From assembly GCF_900176205.1 (NCBI RefSeq), contig NZ_LT859959.1, forward strand, positions 1,364,001 to 1,428,000: DNA of 64,000 bases, read 5' to 3'. Below the pieces are notes generated by a model. The model made no database searches and was not told where the DNA came from. It saw nothing but the letters and a program-made list of their open reading frames with translations. Source of the DNA: Bradyrhizobium sp. ORS 285. GTDB lineage: Bacteria; Pseudomonadota; Alphaproteobacteria; Rhizobiales; Xanthobacteraceae. The position numbers and the translations under genes are program-made. Below, in pieces: positions 46,021 through 58,255 of this stretch; positions within the stretch are counted from its first letter, which is position 1; each line of letters opens with the position of its first letter.

Positions 46021-48750
46021 ATGACCGTGGCGCTCAAGAAGCTTTCCACCTACCGCAAGAAGCGCGATTTCGAAAAAACGGCAGAGCCGTCCGGCGATGC
46101 CAAGGTCGCGCCCGCAGCGCGGCCGCGCTTCGTGATCCACAAGCACGATGCGACACGACTGCACTACGATCTCAGGCTGGAATTCGGCGGCGTCTTCAAG
46201 TCGTGGGCGGTAACCAAGGGTCCGTCGCTCGATCCGCACGACAAGCGGCTCGCGGTCGAGGTCGAGGACCATCCGCTGGACTACGGCGATTTCGAAGGCA
46301 CCATTCCCGAAGGCGAATATGGCGGCGGCACGGTGATGCTCTGGGACCGCGGCTATTGGGAGAGCGAAGATCCCGAACGCGGCTTCAAGAAGGGCGACCT
46401 GAAGTTCACGCTGGAAGGCGAGAAGCTGCATGGCAGCTGGGTGCTGGTGCGGATGCGCAACGACCGAACCGGCGGTAAGCGCACCAATTGGCTGCTGATC
46501 AAGCATCGCGACGAGTTCGCCAGGGAAGGCGAGGCCAACGACATCATCGAGGCCGACAAGTCGGTCGCGTCGGGACGCTCGATGGAGCAGATCGCGGCCG
46601 GCAAGGGCAAGGCCCCGAAGCCGTTCATGCTGGCCAAGACGCAGCGCATGGATGCCGACGCGGTGTGGCACTCGAACCGCAGCGAAGGTGAAGCGAAGTC
46701 GAAGGTTTCGACCAAGGCCTCATCGCCGAAGGCCGGGGCGGCAAAGGGGAGCGCTGCCAAGGGGAGCACTGCAAAGCCTCGCGCTACGAAGACGGCCGAG
46801 CCGAAGACCGTCGCGTCGCTGCCGGACTTCGTGCCGCCCGAGCTCTGCACCTCTGTCGCGGCGCCGCCGAGCGGCGAAGGCTGGGCGCACGAGATCAAGT
46901 TCGACGGCTATCGCGTGCAGATCCGAGTCGAGGACGGCCAGGCGACCTTGAAGACGCGCAAGGGTCTCGACTGGACCGCAAAGTTCGGCGCGATCGCGCA
47001 AGCCGCGGCCAAGCTGCCGGATGCGATCATCGATGGCGAGATCGTCGCGCTCGACAAGGACGGCAATCCGAACTTCTCCGCGCTGCAGGCCGCGATCTCG
47101 GCCGGCCAGACTGACGAGCTGGTGTTCTTTGCCTTCGACCTGATGTTCGTCGAGGAGTTCGACCTGCGTCGTCAGCCGCTTCGTGAGCGGAAGGCACGCC
47201 TTGCGAAGCTGCTGAAGGCGAACATCAAGGGCAAGACACCTCGCATCCGCTATGTCGAGCATTTCGAGAGCGATGGCGAGGCGGTGCTGGACTCGGCGCG
47301 CAAGCTGAACCTCGAAGGTATCGTCTCGAAGAAGCTGGATTCCGCCTATCATTCCGGACGCACCGAGAGCTGGACCAAGGCCAAGACAAGGCCCGGCCAC
47401 GAGGTGGTCATTGGTGGCTGGAAGACCACCAACGGCAAATTCCGCTCGCTGATGGTCGGCGTCAACAAGGATGATCACCTCGCTTATGTTGGCATTGTCG
47501 GCACCGGCTTCGGCCAGGACACGGTGAAGGAGATCATGCCGGCGCTGAAGGCGGCGGCGGCCGAGAAGAGTCCGTTCAGCGGCAAGAACGCGCCGCGTGG
47601 GGCGCGCGAGGTGCATTGGCTCAAGCCTGAACTGGTGGCCGAGATCGAGTTCGCCGGCTTTACCGGAGACGGCAACGTCAGGCAGGCGTCGTTCAAGGGA
47701 CTGCGTCAGGACAAGCCGGCGCGCGAGGTCGTCGCTGAGGAGCCGGTTGTCGAGGCCAAGGTGACGAAGCCGGTGGCGCGCGCCGCGGCCACGGTGGCGA
47801 CCGGAGGGACGACGGTGCACAAGACACCGTCGCGATCCAAGAGTTCGGCGATGGTCATGGGCGTCGCGATCTCGAAGCCTGACAAGGCGCTGTGGCCGGA
47901 CGCCGGCGACGGTGAGCCCGTGACCAAGCTCGACCTCGCCAACTATCTGGAAGCCGTCGGCGACTGGATGATCGATCATATCAAGGGGCGGCCGTGCTCG
48001 ATCGTGCGTGCGCCGGACGGCATCGGCGGCGAGCGGTTTTTTCAGCGCCACGGCATGCAGGGCATGTCCGATCTGCTCGAACTGGTGAAGGTGTCCGGTG
48101 ATCGGAAACCCTATCTGCAGATCGATCGCGTCGAGGGACTGATCGCAGTGGCGCAGGTCGCCGCGGTCGAGCTCCATCCGTGGAATTGCGCGCCCGATGC
48201 GTATGATGTGCCGGGACGCCTGGTGTTCGATCTCGATCCGGCGCCGAACGTCGCCTTCGAGGAGGTGATCGCTGCGGCCAAGGAGATGCGGCAGCGGCTG
48301 AAGACGCTTGGCTTGGAGAGCTTCTGCAAGACCACCGGAGGCAAGGGCCTGCACGTCGTGACGCCGCTACTGCATGGCGCGCGCGACAAGGTGACATGGC
48401 CGGAAGCGAAGGCGTTTGCGCAGGGGGTGTGCCAATGGATGGCCAATGACAGCCCCGACGACTACCTGCTCAACATGTCGAAGAAGCTGCGCAAGGGAAA
48501 GATCTTCCTCGACTATCTGCGCAACGACCGGATGTCGACCGCGGTCGCGGTGCTGTCGCCGCGGGCGCGTGAGGGCGCGACGGTGTCGATGCCAATCACC
48601 TGGGCGCAGGTGAAGAATGGGCTCGATCCCAAGCGCTACACGGTTCGCACCGTGCCGGGGCTGCTCGCGAAAACCAAGGCGTGGGACGGTTACGATGATG
48701 CGGCCGGAGCGATCAAGCCGGCGATCAAGAAGCTGACGGACAAACTGTAA
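46021..48750 (+). CDS. ligD: LigD, multifunctional ATP-dependent DNA ligase for end joining
   Basis: 909 residues, with phosphoesterase, ligase and polymerase domains in that order. Residues about 1-190: 3'-phosphoesterase ([40 protein letters not shown]). Residues about 265-560: ligase with catalytic Lys 293 in [22 protein letters not shown] and [20 protein letters not shown]. Residues about 610-905: LigD primase/polymerase with [28 protein letters not shown] (catalytic DLDP) and [14 protein letters not shown]. Linkers are Ala/Lys-rich. It seals breaks held by Ku. The ATG is at the first base of a clear frame; an EcfG-type promoter precedes it. Confidence 0.96.
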   Translation: MTVALKKLSTYRKKRDFEKTAEPSGDAKVAPAARPRFVIHKHDATRLHYDLRLEFGGVFKSWAVTKGPSLDPHDKRLAVEVEDHPLDYGDFEGTIPEGEYGGGTVMLWDRGYWESEDPERGFKKGDLKFTLEGEKLHGSWVLVRMRNDRTGGKRTNWLLIKHRDEFAREGEANDIIEADKSVASGRSMEQIAAGKGKAPKPFMLAKTQRMDADAVWHSNRSEGEAKSKVSTKASSPKAGAAKGSAAKGSTAKPRATKTAEPKTVASLPDFVPPELCTSVAAPPSGEGWAHEIKFDGYRVQIRVEDGQATLKTRKGLDWTAKFGAIAQAAAKLPDAIIDGEIVALDKDGNPNFSALQAAISAGQTDELVFFAFDLMFVEEFDLRRQPLRERKARLAKLLKANIKGKTPRIRYVEHFESDGEAVLDSARKLNLEGIVSKKLDSAYHSGRTESWTKAKTRPGHEVVIGGWKTTNGKFRSLMVGVNKDDHLAYVGIVGTGFGQDTVKEIMPALKAAAAEKSPFSGKNAPRGAREVHWLKPELVAEIEFAGFTGDGNVRQASFKGLRQDKPAREVVAEEPVVEAKVTKPVARAAATVATGGTTVHKTPSRSKSSAMVMGVAISKPDKALWPDAGDGEPVTKLDLANYLEAVGDWMIDHIKGRPCSIVRAPDGIGGERFFQRHGMQGMSDLLELVKVSGDRKPYLQIDRVEGLIAVAQVAAVELHPWNCAPDAYDVPGRLVFDLDPAPNVAFEEVIAAAKEMRQRLKTLGLESFCKTTGGKGLHVVTPLLHGARDKVTWPEAKAFAQGVCQWMANDSPDDYLLNMSKKLRKGKIFLDYLRNDRMSTAVAVLSPRAREGATVSMPITWAQVKNGLDPKRYTVRTVPGLLAKTKAWDGYDDAAGAIKPAIKKLTDKL

Positions 48751-48818
48751 GAGGTTGTTAGGACGTTCGGGCAGACATGGTTTGCGCCACGTCTGCCCGA
48801 AGAAGTCTCACAGGTGAA

Positions 48819-48983
48819 TTAGATTCGTCCGAGCAGCACGAGGATCAGCACGATGACGATGATCAGGCCAAGGCCGCCGCCGCCGTAATAGCCCGTGCCG
48901 TAGAACGGGCCGCCGCCGATGCCGGAGAAGCCGCCGAGCAGGGCGATGATGAGAATGATGAGGATGATCGTTCCGATGGACAT
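48819..48983 (-). CDS. DUF3309-family small hydrophobic protein
   Basis: 54 residues, MSIGTIILIILIIALLGGFS, a Gly/Tyr-rich loop GIGGGPFYGTGYYGGGGLG, and a second helix LIIVIVLILVLLGRI: the two-helix pattern of DUF3309 proteins (about 50 residues, common in alphaproteobacteria). Probably a membrane peptide of stressed cells; function unknown. GAGGGAATTAC precedes the ATG, and a GGAAC-N17-GTT element lies 58 bases upstream. Confidence 0.85.
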   Translation of the reverse strand: MSIGTIILIILIIALLGGFSGIGGGPFYGTGYYGGGGLGLIIVIVLILVLLGRI

Positions 48984-49040
48984 GTAATTCCCTCCAGAGC
49001 CCGGCAGCGGGGCGGTGCGTCACTCTGCCTTCGCCGAGGA

Positions 49041-49065
49041 AACTGGTCGGAACTTCGAAAGTTCC
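49041..49065 (-). promoter_or_regulatory. EcfG-type promoter of the DUF3309 gene
   Basis: Minus strand GGAAC at 49065-49061, 17-base spacer, GTT at 49043-49041 (preceded by A). The GGAAC is part of a palindrome GGAACTTCGAAAGTTCC, so the site could also be read by another regulator. It lies 58 bases before the start codon. Confidence 0.55.
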
Positions 49066-49154
49066 GGGAATGGATCAGGTAAAATCGGGTGTGTGGCTTT
49101 GCGGTCGTGATCCGCCGTGACTACATCAGGACGGTTGTTAGTCAGGAGATCGCG

Positions 49155-49466
49155 ATGTCAAGACCGCTTGTCGTTTCCATTCCGCATCGCCTCGGCAAAG
49201 ACGAGGCCGTGCGCCGGCTACAATCAGGCCTGAGCCGTGCGGCGAGCACGCTTCCCGTGCTCAGCGTCGATGAGGAGCGCTGGGAGGGCGACAAGATGTT
49301 TTTTCGCGTGCGTGCGCTCGGCCAGGCGGCGTCCGGGCACGTCGAGGTGGCCGAGGATCGGGTTCAGGTCGAGGTCACGCTGCCCTGGCTGCTGCAGCGC
49401 TTTGCCGAAGTCGCGCAGAACGCCATCCGCAGCCGCGGACAGCTGTTGCTGACGAAGAAGAGCTGA
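49155..49466 (+). CDS. Polyhydroxyalkanoic acid system family protein
   Basis: 103 residues from ATG 49155 (MSRPLVVSIPHRLGKDEAVR). The opening I(P/E)H.LGKDEAVRRLQ, then VDEERWEGDKMFFRVRALGQ, a VEVAEDRVQVEVTLPWLLQR strand and NAIRSRGQLLLTKKS fit the PHA_gran_rgn family found next to storage-polymer genes. Exact role unknown; here it is convergent with the glycogen/trehalose operon. The upstream ATG at 49089 is less likely. Confidence 0.75.
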   Translation: MSRPLVVSIPHRLGKDEAVRRLQSGLSRAASTLPVLSVDEERWEGDKMFFRVRALGQAASGHVEVAEDRVQVEVTLPWLLQRFAEVAQNAIRSRGQLLLTKKS

Positions 49467-52271
49467 TCAGCTCTGCGGCGCCAGGGCGGGAGCCTTCTGG
49501 ACGCCGGGATTGGAGGAACTTTCCACGCGAGTTGGGAGCAGCGCGGCCGGAAGGTGAGTGAACAGCGCGGAGACGGGGAGACCGCCGTTCTGGATCGCGG
49601 GAGCGGAATAGCCCGGCAGGTGCACAGTCGCATCGAACGCATCCGCATGCGGCCAGACCCGGCCGCTGTCCGTGAACGGCGCCAGAGTGCGGGCGACAAC
49701 CACAATCACCGCCTCGCGGCCGCGGCGGCGCGCAAAGGCAACGATGTGCTCGGCGTGTCTGCCAGTGACCTCGAGCGGCTCGTAGGAGCCGTCCGTGAAC
49801 ACCGCAGCCAGCTCGTTGCGCAGCTTGATGAGCTGTCGCGTCCAGGCGAGCTTGATGCGTCCGTCGGGCCAGTGGTCCGCGAGGGCAGCCCAGTCCGGCG
49901 CCTCGCTCTCGCGCAGCGCCTGCTCGCGCGCGGCAAAATCGACCGGGCGGCGATTGTCGGGATCGACCATCGAGAGATCCCAGAACTCGGTGCCCTGGTA
50001 GAAATCGGGCACCCCCGGCATGGTTGCCTTCAGCGTCAGCTGCGTCAGCGAGTTCAGCGCACCGAGCAGCGCCACGCGCTTGGCGACGGTCTCCAGGGAC
50101 TGCAGGAACTCAGCCGAGCGCTCGCGATCGAGAATGCGTTCGATGAACGTCCGCAGGCCGTTCTCATACGCCTCGTTCGGATTGAGCCAGCTGGTCTCCT
50201 CCTTGCCCTCCCGCGCCGCCTTCAGTGCGTAGGCCTGCAGCCGTTCGGCAAGGCTCTCGTCGGGACCGCTCACCGGCCAGATGCCGACCAGGGTATGGTA
50301 GAGCATGTATTCGAACGTCGCCGAGGGCGCGCGCATGGTGCCGTCGGTGACGACATGCGGTGCGTTCATGGTCTTCCAGCGTGCCACTGCCGAGGTCCAG
50401 TCACTGGGCAGTTCGGTGAGCGACGCAAGGCGCGTGCGGGCATCCTCGCCGCGCTTGGTGTCGTGGGTGGCGGTCGCCGTCATGCCGTGCGGCCAGTGCT
50501 TGGCGCGAGCCTGCATCAGCTTGTGGAAGTCGCCGACGGCCATCGCATGCGCCGACGGATCGCCGCCGACCTCGTTGAGCGCGAGCAGCCGGTGGAAGCG
50601 GTAGAAGCCGGTGTCCTCCAGCGACTTCGCCATCATGGGACCGGTGAATTGTTGTACCTTGAGCGCGAAGCGGCGGACGCGCGGGACGGAATGCGTGGTG
50701 CTGCGGTCGCGCTTGATCAGATCCATGGTCAGCGCGTCGCGCAGGAAGTCGAAGATCGAGCCATCGGACGCGAACCATTCGGCCCGCGCGCCGGCGATGG
50801 CATGGTCGATCAGCTTGCGATCGGCCTCGGTCGGGCCCGCGTTTGTGAGATAGGTGCGATAGACCGGGAAGTGCAGTACGTAGAGTTCGAGCGCCTGGCG
50901 GAGGCTGTCCTCGGAATAGTCGCGCGTGGAGTAATGACCGTTGGCGATTCGCGCGAGCAGGCGCGTCAGAACGGTGAACTCGGAGGTCAGCAAGGTCTCC
51001 AGCACGCGCCGCTTGGCTTCCTTGATGACGGGCGCGAGCTTCGGCGGCTTGTTGCTGATCTGGCGCCAGATCTCGTCGAGCGGCTCCAGCCCCTTGCCGT
51101 CGATCAGGAGCTGGGTGATGACGTTCATCCACTCGTAGCCCGTGGTGCCGTGCACGCCGGCGAAGCTCGGCAGCTTCTCGTGCTCGCAGAGAATCTTCTC
51201 GATCACCACGTAGAACGGACCCACCGCCGGTCCGCGCGCGTCGCGAATGAGACGGCGCAGGCGCTGGAAGTATTGCGCGGGATCGCGCAAGCCGTCGATG
51301 TGGTCGAGCCGCAGCCCCTGCAGCTGGCCATCGGCGATCAGCTTCTTGACGAGTCGGTGGATCGCCTCGAACGTGCCGGCATCCTCGACGCGCAGGCCGG
51401 CGAGCGTATTGACGTCGAAGAAACGCCGATAATTGATGTCGCTCGACGCCAGCCGCCAGTGGCCCAATTTGTAGTGCTGCCGCTCCAGCAGATGGTGCAG
51501 GGCCAATGTCTGCGCGGGGCGGTCTTCGCCCGCTTTGTAGGCAGACAGGCCCTGGGCGATGACATCGGCCGCACCCGGGATGGCTTTGAGGGCTGCCTTG
51601 AAGCTGGGCGCTTCCTTGCGGTTGGGGCGGCGCAGGCCGGGGTAGCGCGAGGCGAGCTCCAGGATCGCCTTGCCGCTCTCGCTGCTCTCCTCGCCGGCCT
51701 CCTTGACGATGATGCGCAGCATCTCGCCATAGCGCTCCGGCGCGATCGGCAGGCGATGCTCGAAGTACCAGCAGGAGAACGAGCCTTCGTCCGGATCGTA
51801 GCGCAGCTCGATGTCGCCATGCTCCAGCGCGTGGCCGTAGGAGGTGCCGATGATCGGCAGCAGCACGCCGCCGCGCGCGCGATAGGGCAGCTGGTCCCAG
51901 TCGATGTCGAACGAGGCCGCGTGCGGCGAGGCCTGGCCCCATTCGAGCACGTCGAGCCACCACGGATTGTCGTCGAAATGCACGCCGACATGGTTGGGCA
52001 CGAAATCGAGGATCAAGCCGAGGTCGTGCGCCTTCAGCGCCGCGCTCAGCTTGGTGAATCCGTCCTCGCCGCCGAGCTCGGGATTGAGCTTCGAATGATC
52101 GGTGATGTCGTAGCCATGCGTCGAGCCCTTGCGCGCCTTCATGAAAGGCGAGGCGTAGACATGGCTGATGCCGAGCGCCTTCAGATAGGGGACGACGCGC
52201 GCGGCCGCTTCAAAATTGAAATCGGCGGTGAGCTGCAGGCGATAGGTCGCGAGCGGAATGGCTGGAGGCAT
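49467..52271 (-). CDS. treY: TreY, maltooligosyl trehalose synthase
   Basis: 934 residues from ATG 52271 (MPPAIPLATYRLQLTADFNF). GH13 isomerase that turns the reducing end of maltodextrin into a trehalosyl unit. Motifs: YLKALGISHVYASPFMKARK with GSTHGYD, LGLILDFVPNHVGVHFDDNP, GLRLDHIDGLRDP and YVVIEKILCEHEKLP. Length is normal to slightly long (family about 700-950). Last gene of the operon, 2 bases after treZ; its stop codon abuts the stop of the convergent gene at 49466. A longer upstream frame is a treZ shadow. Confidence 0.95.
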   Translation of the reverse strand: MPPAIPLATYRLQLTADFNFEAAARVVPYLKALGISHVYASPFMKARKGSTHGYDITDHSKLNPELGGEDGFTKLSAALKAHDLGLILDFVPNHVGVHFDDNPWWLDVLEWGQASPHAASFDIDWDQLPYRARGGVLLPIIGTSYGHALEHGDIELRYDPDEGSFSCWYFEHRLPIAPERYGEMLRIIVKEAGEESSESGKAILELASRYPGLRRPNRKEAPSFKAALKAIPGAADVIAQGLSAYKAGEDRPAQTLALHHLLERQHYKLGHWRLASSDINYRRFFDVNTLAGLRVEDAGTFEAIHRLVKKLIADGQLQGLRLDHIDGLRDPAQYFQRLRRLIRDARGPAVGPFYVVIEKILCEHEKLPSFAGVHGTTGYEWMNVITQLLIDGKGLEPLDEIWRQISNKPPKLAPVIKEAKRRVLETLLTSEFTVLTRLLARIANGHYSTRDYSEDSLRQALELYVLHFPVYRTYLTNAGPTEADRKLIDHAIAGARAEWFASDGSIFDFLRDALTMDLIKRDRSTTHSVPRVRRFALKVQQFTGPMMAKSLEDTGFYRFHRLLALNEVGGDPSAHAMAVGDFHKLMQARAKHWPHGMTATATHDTKRGEDARTRLASLTELPSDWTSAVARWKTMNAPHVVTDGTMRAPSATFEYMLYHTLVGIWPVSGPDESLAERLQAYALKAAREGKEETSWLNPNEAYENGLRTFIERILDRERSAEFLQSLETVAKRVALLGALNSLTQLTLKATMPGVPDFYQGTEFWDLSMVDPDNRRPVDFAAREQALRESEAPDWAALADHWPDGRIKLAWTRQLIKLRNELAAVFTDGSYEPLEVTGRHAEHIVAFARRRGREAVIVVVARTLAPFTDSGRVWPHADAFDATVHLPGYSAPAIQNGGLPVSALFTHLPAALLPTRVESSSNPGVQKAPALAPQS

Positions 52272-52273
52272 GG

Positions 52274-54040
52274 TTATCCTCCAACGCTCCAGAACACCGA
52301 CCAGGCCGGCAGACGATCGCCCGGCGTGCCGCCCCAGATCGGCGTGCCCGCGCGCGCACTCGCGTCCCCCGCGATCTCCTTGTCGGAGACGTTGGCGAGC
52401 AGGCGGAGCATACTGCCGTCGCCCATCACCCAATGCGCGCTCAAGCGTCCGTCGTCGGTGACGTCGGCTTTGCCGAAGCTCGCGCCCGGCAGCCGGGGTG
52501 CCACGTGCTTGTGCCTGGTGGTGAGCAGATCGCGCACCAATGCGAGGCGCTCACGGCCGGGCGACTCGTTGCGGGCGTCCCAATCGATGATCGCGGACTT
52601 GAAGGTCTCGATGTCGAGAGGATCGGGCACATCGTCGCCGTACTTGGCGTACGCCCACTCATATTCCTTGCGGCGTCCCTTGCGCACGGCGTTTGCGAGG
52701 TCGCCCTGGAAGTCGCAGAAGAACGGGAAGGGTTGCTTCGAGCCCCACTCCTCGCCCATGTACAGCATCGGCACGGTCGGCGCGAGCAGGGTCACCGCGA
52801 GCGCGGCCGCGATGCCCTCCGGTGGTGCCAGCGCCTCGAGGCGGTCGCCGAACACGCGGTTGCCGATCTGGTCGTGGTTTTGCAGAAAATTGACGAACGC
52901 GCCGGGGGCCAGATGACCGCTCGGCTCACCGCGGGGATCGCCGCCCCAGAACGCCGCCGGTTCGCCCTGGTAGACGAAGCCGGAGGCGAGCGCACGCGCC
53001 AGTCCGCTGCGCGGCGATTGCTGGTAGTCGCCGTAATAGCCGCCCGTTTCGCCGGTCAGCATCACGTGCCAGACGTGGTGATAATCGTCGTTCCACTGCG
53101 CGCGAAACTTGCCGCGCGGCGGCTCTTCCGCGGAGTCCAGCATGCTGGCGCGATTGTCGCCATTCTCCAGCACGAGATGGATGTGCCGTCCGCTCTGCTC
53201 GACCAGCTTGCCGACGGCGGCGCTGAGATCGTGCAGCATCGGGATCTCACCCTCATTGGAGAGGATGTGGTTCACGGCGTCAAAGCGCAGACCGTCGAAG
53301 CGATAGTCGGTCAGCCAATGCAGCGCGTTCTCGATCGCGAAGGCGCGCACCTCCGGCTTGCGGTAGTCGATGGCGCTGCCCCATGGCGTGTGCGCATCGG
53401 TGAAGAACGTCGGCGCATAGCGGCCGATGTAGTTTCCTTCCGGCCCGAAGTGATTGTAGACAACATCGAGGAAGACCATCAGCCCGCGCAGATGCGCCTC
53501 GTCGATCAGCGTGCGCAAATCGTCGGGACGGCCATAGAGGCTGTCAGGCGCATACAGCAGCACGCCGTCGTAGCCCCAGTTGCGGGAGCCGGCGAAATCC
53601 GCCAGCGGCATCAGCTCGAGCGCGGTGATGCCGGTGTCGACGAGATGATCGAGCTTGTCGATCATAGCCCGATAGGTGCCGTCCCGGGTGAAGGTGCCGA
53701 CATGGCTTTCGAGGAAGACCGCATCCTGCCACGGCCGCCCGCGCCAGGCGTTCGAGCGCCAGGCATAGGCGCTGTGATCGATCACTTCGCTCGGACCGGA
53801 CACGTCCTCCGGCTGGAAGTCGGAACCGGGATCGGGAACGTCGAGCTCGTCGTCGATGCGGAACTTATAGCGTGCGCCCGCGCCCACGCCGGGCACATCC
53901 AGCGTGTACCAGCCGCCGTCGCGACGCTGCATCTCGTGCCGGCCGTCGAGCACCAGGTCGACCCGCTTGGCGGCGGGGGCCCAGAGACGAAAGGTCGTGC
54001 CGCTCGCGGTGATCTCCGGTCCGAACTGCCGTGCGCTCAT
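52274..54040 (-). CDS. treZ: TreZ, maltooligosyl trehalose trehalohydrolase
   Basis: 588 residues. Releases trehalose from TreY's product. CBM48-like start FGPEITASGTTFRLWAPAAK, then the GH13 regions HVGTFTRDGTYRAMIDKLDH, LMVFLDVVYNHFGPEGNYIG, FDGLRFDAVNHIL, IHLVLENGDNRA and FLQNHDQIGNRVFG (catalytic Asp, Glu and transition-state Asp present). ATG 54040 overlaps the glgX stop by 4 bases. Confidence 0.95.
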   Translation of the reverse strand: MSARQFGPEITASGTTFRLWAPAAKRVDLVLDGRHEMQRRDGGWYTLDVPGVGAGARYKFRIDDELDVPDPGSDFQPEDVSGPSEVIDHSAYAWRSNAWRGRPWQDAVFLESHVGTFTRDGTYRAMIDKLDHLVDTGITALELMPLADFAGSRNWGYDGVLLYAPDSLYGRPDDLRTLIDEAHLRGLMVFLDVVYNHFGPEGNYIGRYAPTFFTDAHTPWGSAIDYRKPEVRAFAIENALHWLTDYRFDGLRFDAVNHILSNEGEIPMLHDLSAAVGKLVEQSGRHIHLVLENGDNRASMLDSAEEPPRGKFRAQWNDDYHHVWHVMLTGETGGYYGDYQQSPRSGLARALASGFVYQGEPAAFWGGDPRGEPSGHLAPGAFVNFLQNHDQIGNRVFGDRLEALAPPEGIAAALAVTLLAPTVPMLYMGEEWGSKQPFPFFCDFQGDLANAVRKGRRKEYEWAYAKYGDDVPDPLDIETFKSAIIDWDARNESPGRERLALVRDLLTTRHKHVAPRLPGASFGKADVTDDGRLSAHWVMGDGSMLRLLANVSDKEIAGDASARAGTPIWGGTPGDRLPAWSVFWSVGG

Positions 54041-56112
54041 GACAGGCCCGCATACGCCAGAACCGAGCGGGGCGGCGCCTTCAGGTCAGTCCCTGCTGCG
54101 AAGTCGGCCGGCTTCTGCTGGGCTTGGGTGGTGTCGAGAACCTGTTGCCAAATCTTGGTTTCGGCGAGCTTGGGCAATTTGAATCCGATCTCTTCGGGGG
54201 CCGCGTTCAGAACGATAAAGATCGGAGCCTGCTCCTGTTCCACCGGAGCGAGCACATAGGCGAGAAATCGTCCGTCGGGAAAGGTCCAGTCGGTTTGCGT
54301 CATCTCCTCTGCCGAAGGTGTCAGCCAGAGCACGCCGAAACTGCCATCCGAGCGGCGGCCGTCGAGCCAGCGGCGCGCGCGGATCTGGCCGAAGCGGCGG
54401 CGCAGCTCGGTCATGTGCGCGATGAATTCGATCAGATCATCGCCCTCGCGACCCATGCCGCTCCAGTCGACCCAGCCGACCTCGTTGTCCTGGCAATAGG
54501 CGTTGTTGTTGCCGGCTTGCGAGTTGCCGACCTCGTCGCCTGCGAGCAGCAGCGGCAGGCCTTGCGCGAGGAACAGACAGGCGAGCTGGTTCTTGCGCGA
54601 CTGCCGGCGCCGCGCATTGATCGTGACGTCATCGGTCGGCCCTTCGTGGCCGAAATTGTTGCTGTGGTTGTCGTTGGAGCCGTCGCGATTGTCCTCGCCA
54701 TTGGCTTCGTTGTGCTTGCTGTTGTAGGCGAAGAGATCGGCCAATGTGAAACCGTCGTGGACGGTGACGTGGTTGACGCTGGCGCGCTGGGTCCGGCCGT
54801 CATGGTTGAAGATGTCGGACGAGCCGGTCATGCGGCTCGAGACCTCGCCGATCAGGCTGCCTTCGCCGCTCCAATAGCGGCGCATGGCGCTGCGGTAGCG
54901 GTCGTTCCATTCCGACCATTGCGAGGGGAAGGCGCCGACCTGATAGCCGCCGAGACCGACGTCCCAGGGCTCGGCGACCAGCTTGACGCCGGACAGCACC
55001 GGGTCCTGGCGGATCGCGGTGAGAAACCCGCTGCGCCGGTCGAAACCGTGCTTCTCGCGCGCGAGCGTGGTGGCGAGGTCGAAGCGGAAGCCGTCGACAT
55101 GGCAGACCTCGACCCAGTAACGCAGCGAGTCCATCACCATCTGCAGCACGCGCGGATGCGTGAGGTTCACCGACGAACCGCAGCCGGTGAAGTCGTCGTA
55201 GAAGCGGGGATTGTCCGGCTTCAGCCAGTAGTAGGACGCATTGTCGATGCCGCGATAGCACAAGGTCGGCCCGAGATGGTTGCCCTCGGCGGTGTGGTTG
55301 TAGACAACGTCGAGCATGACCTCGATGCCGGCATCGTGCAGCCGCGCCACCGTGGTCCTGAAGGCATCGAGCGGATTGTCCTGGGCGTAGCGTTGCTCCG
55401 GCGCGAAGAACGAGATCGTGTTGTAGCCCCAATAGTTGACCAGCTTCTTCTCGACCAGCATGCGGTCGTCGATGAAGGCGTGGATCGGCAGCAGCTCGAT
55501 CGTGGTGACGCCGAGCCGCTTGAGATGCTTGATCATCGCCGGCGACGACAACCCGCCATAGGTCCCGCGTAGATTGGGAGGCACGTCGTCGCGCTTGTTG
55601 GTCAGGCCCTTGACGTGGGCCTCGTAGATGATCGTGTCCTCCCACGGGATCTGCGGCCGCATCTCGCGCCGGCCCCAATTGAAGGTCTCGTCGATGACGA
55701 CAGCCTTGGGCATGCCGCGGGCATTGTCGCGGCGGTCGAAGGAGAGGTCCTCGCGCGGCGAGCCGGCGCGATAGGCGAAATGCGCATCGCTCCAGACCAG
55801 GCGCCCCGCGAGCCGCTTGGCGTAGGGATCGAGCAGCAGCTTGTTGGCGTTGAAGCGATGGCCGCGCTCCGGCTCGTAGGGGCCGTACACGCGATAGCCG
55901 TAGAGCTGGCCGGGGGAGACGTCGTTGAGGTAGCCGTGCCAGACATCCTCGGTGCGTTCGGGCAACTCGATCCGCTCGATCTCTCGGCGGCCCTGGCTGT
56001 CGAACAGACACAGCTCGACCTTCTCGGCATTGGCGGAGAACAAGGCAAAATTGGTCCCTCGCCCGTCCCAGGTGGCACCGAGGCGGGCGTGACTTCCTGC
56101 GGCCAGACGCAT
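54037..56112 (-). CDS. glgX: GlgX, glycogen debranching enzyme (isoamylase type)
   Basis: 691 residues from ATG 56112. Hydrolyses alpha-1,6 branches of limit dextrins. CBM48 at the N-terminus (LGATWDGRGTNFALFSANAE), EDTIIYEAHVKGLT, then IEVMLDVVYNHTAEGNHLGP, VDGFRFDLATTLAREKHGFD, KLVAEPWDVGLGGYQVGAFP and SVNHVTVHDGFTLADL as GH13 regions, complete. Starts 4 bases after the glgB stop. The open frame continues upstream into glgB as a shadow. Confidence 0.95.
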   Translation of the reverse strand: MRLAAGSHARLGATWDGRGTNFALFSANAEKVELCLFDSQGRREIERIELPERTEDVWHGYLNDVSPGQLYGYRVYGPYEPERGHRFNANKLLLDPYAKRLAGRLVWSDAHFAYRAGSPREDLSFDRRDNARGMPKAVVIDETFNWGRREMRPQIPWEDTIIYEAHVKGLTNKRDDVPPNLRGTYGGLSSPAMIKHLKRLGVTTIELLPIHAFIDDRMLVEKKLVNYWGYNTISFFAPEQRYAQDNPLDAFRTTVARLHDAGIEVMLDVVYNHTAEGNHLGPTLCYRGIDNASYYWLKPDNPRFYDDFTGCGSSVNLTHPRVLQMVMDSLRYWVEVCHVDGFRFDLATTLAREKHGFDRRSGFLTAIRQDPVLSGVKLVAEPWDVGLGGYQVGAFPSQWSEWNDRYRSAMRRYWSGEGSLIGEVSSRMTGSSDIFNHDGRTQRASVNHVTVHDGFTLADLFAYNSKHNEANGEDNRDGSNDNHSNNFGHEGPTDDVTINARRRQSRKNQLACLFLAQGLPLLLAGDEVGNSQAGNNNAYCQDNEVGWVDWSGMGREGDDLIEFIAHMTELRRRFGQIRARRWLDGRRSDGSFGVLWLTPSAEEMTQTDWTFPDGRFLAYVLAPVEQEQAPIFIVLNAAPEEIGFKLPKLAETKIWQQVLDTTQAQQKPADFAAGTDLKAPPRSVLAYAGLS

Positions 56113-56116
56113 CGCA

Positions 56117-58251
<2,135 letters not shown>

Positions 58252-58255
<4 letters not shown>

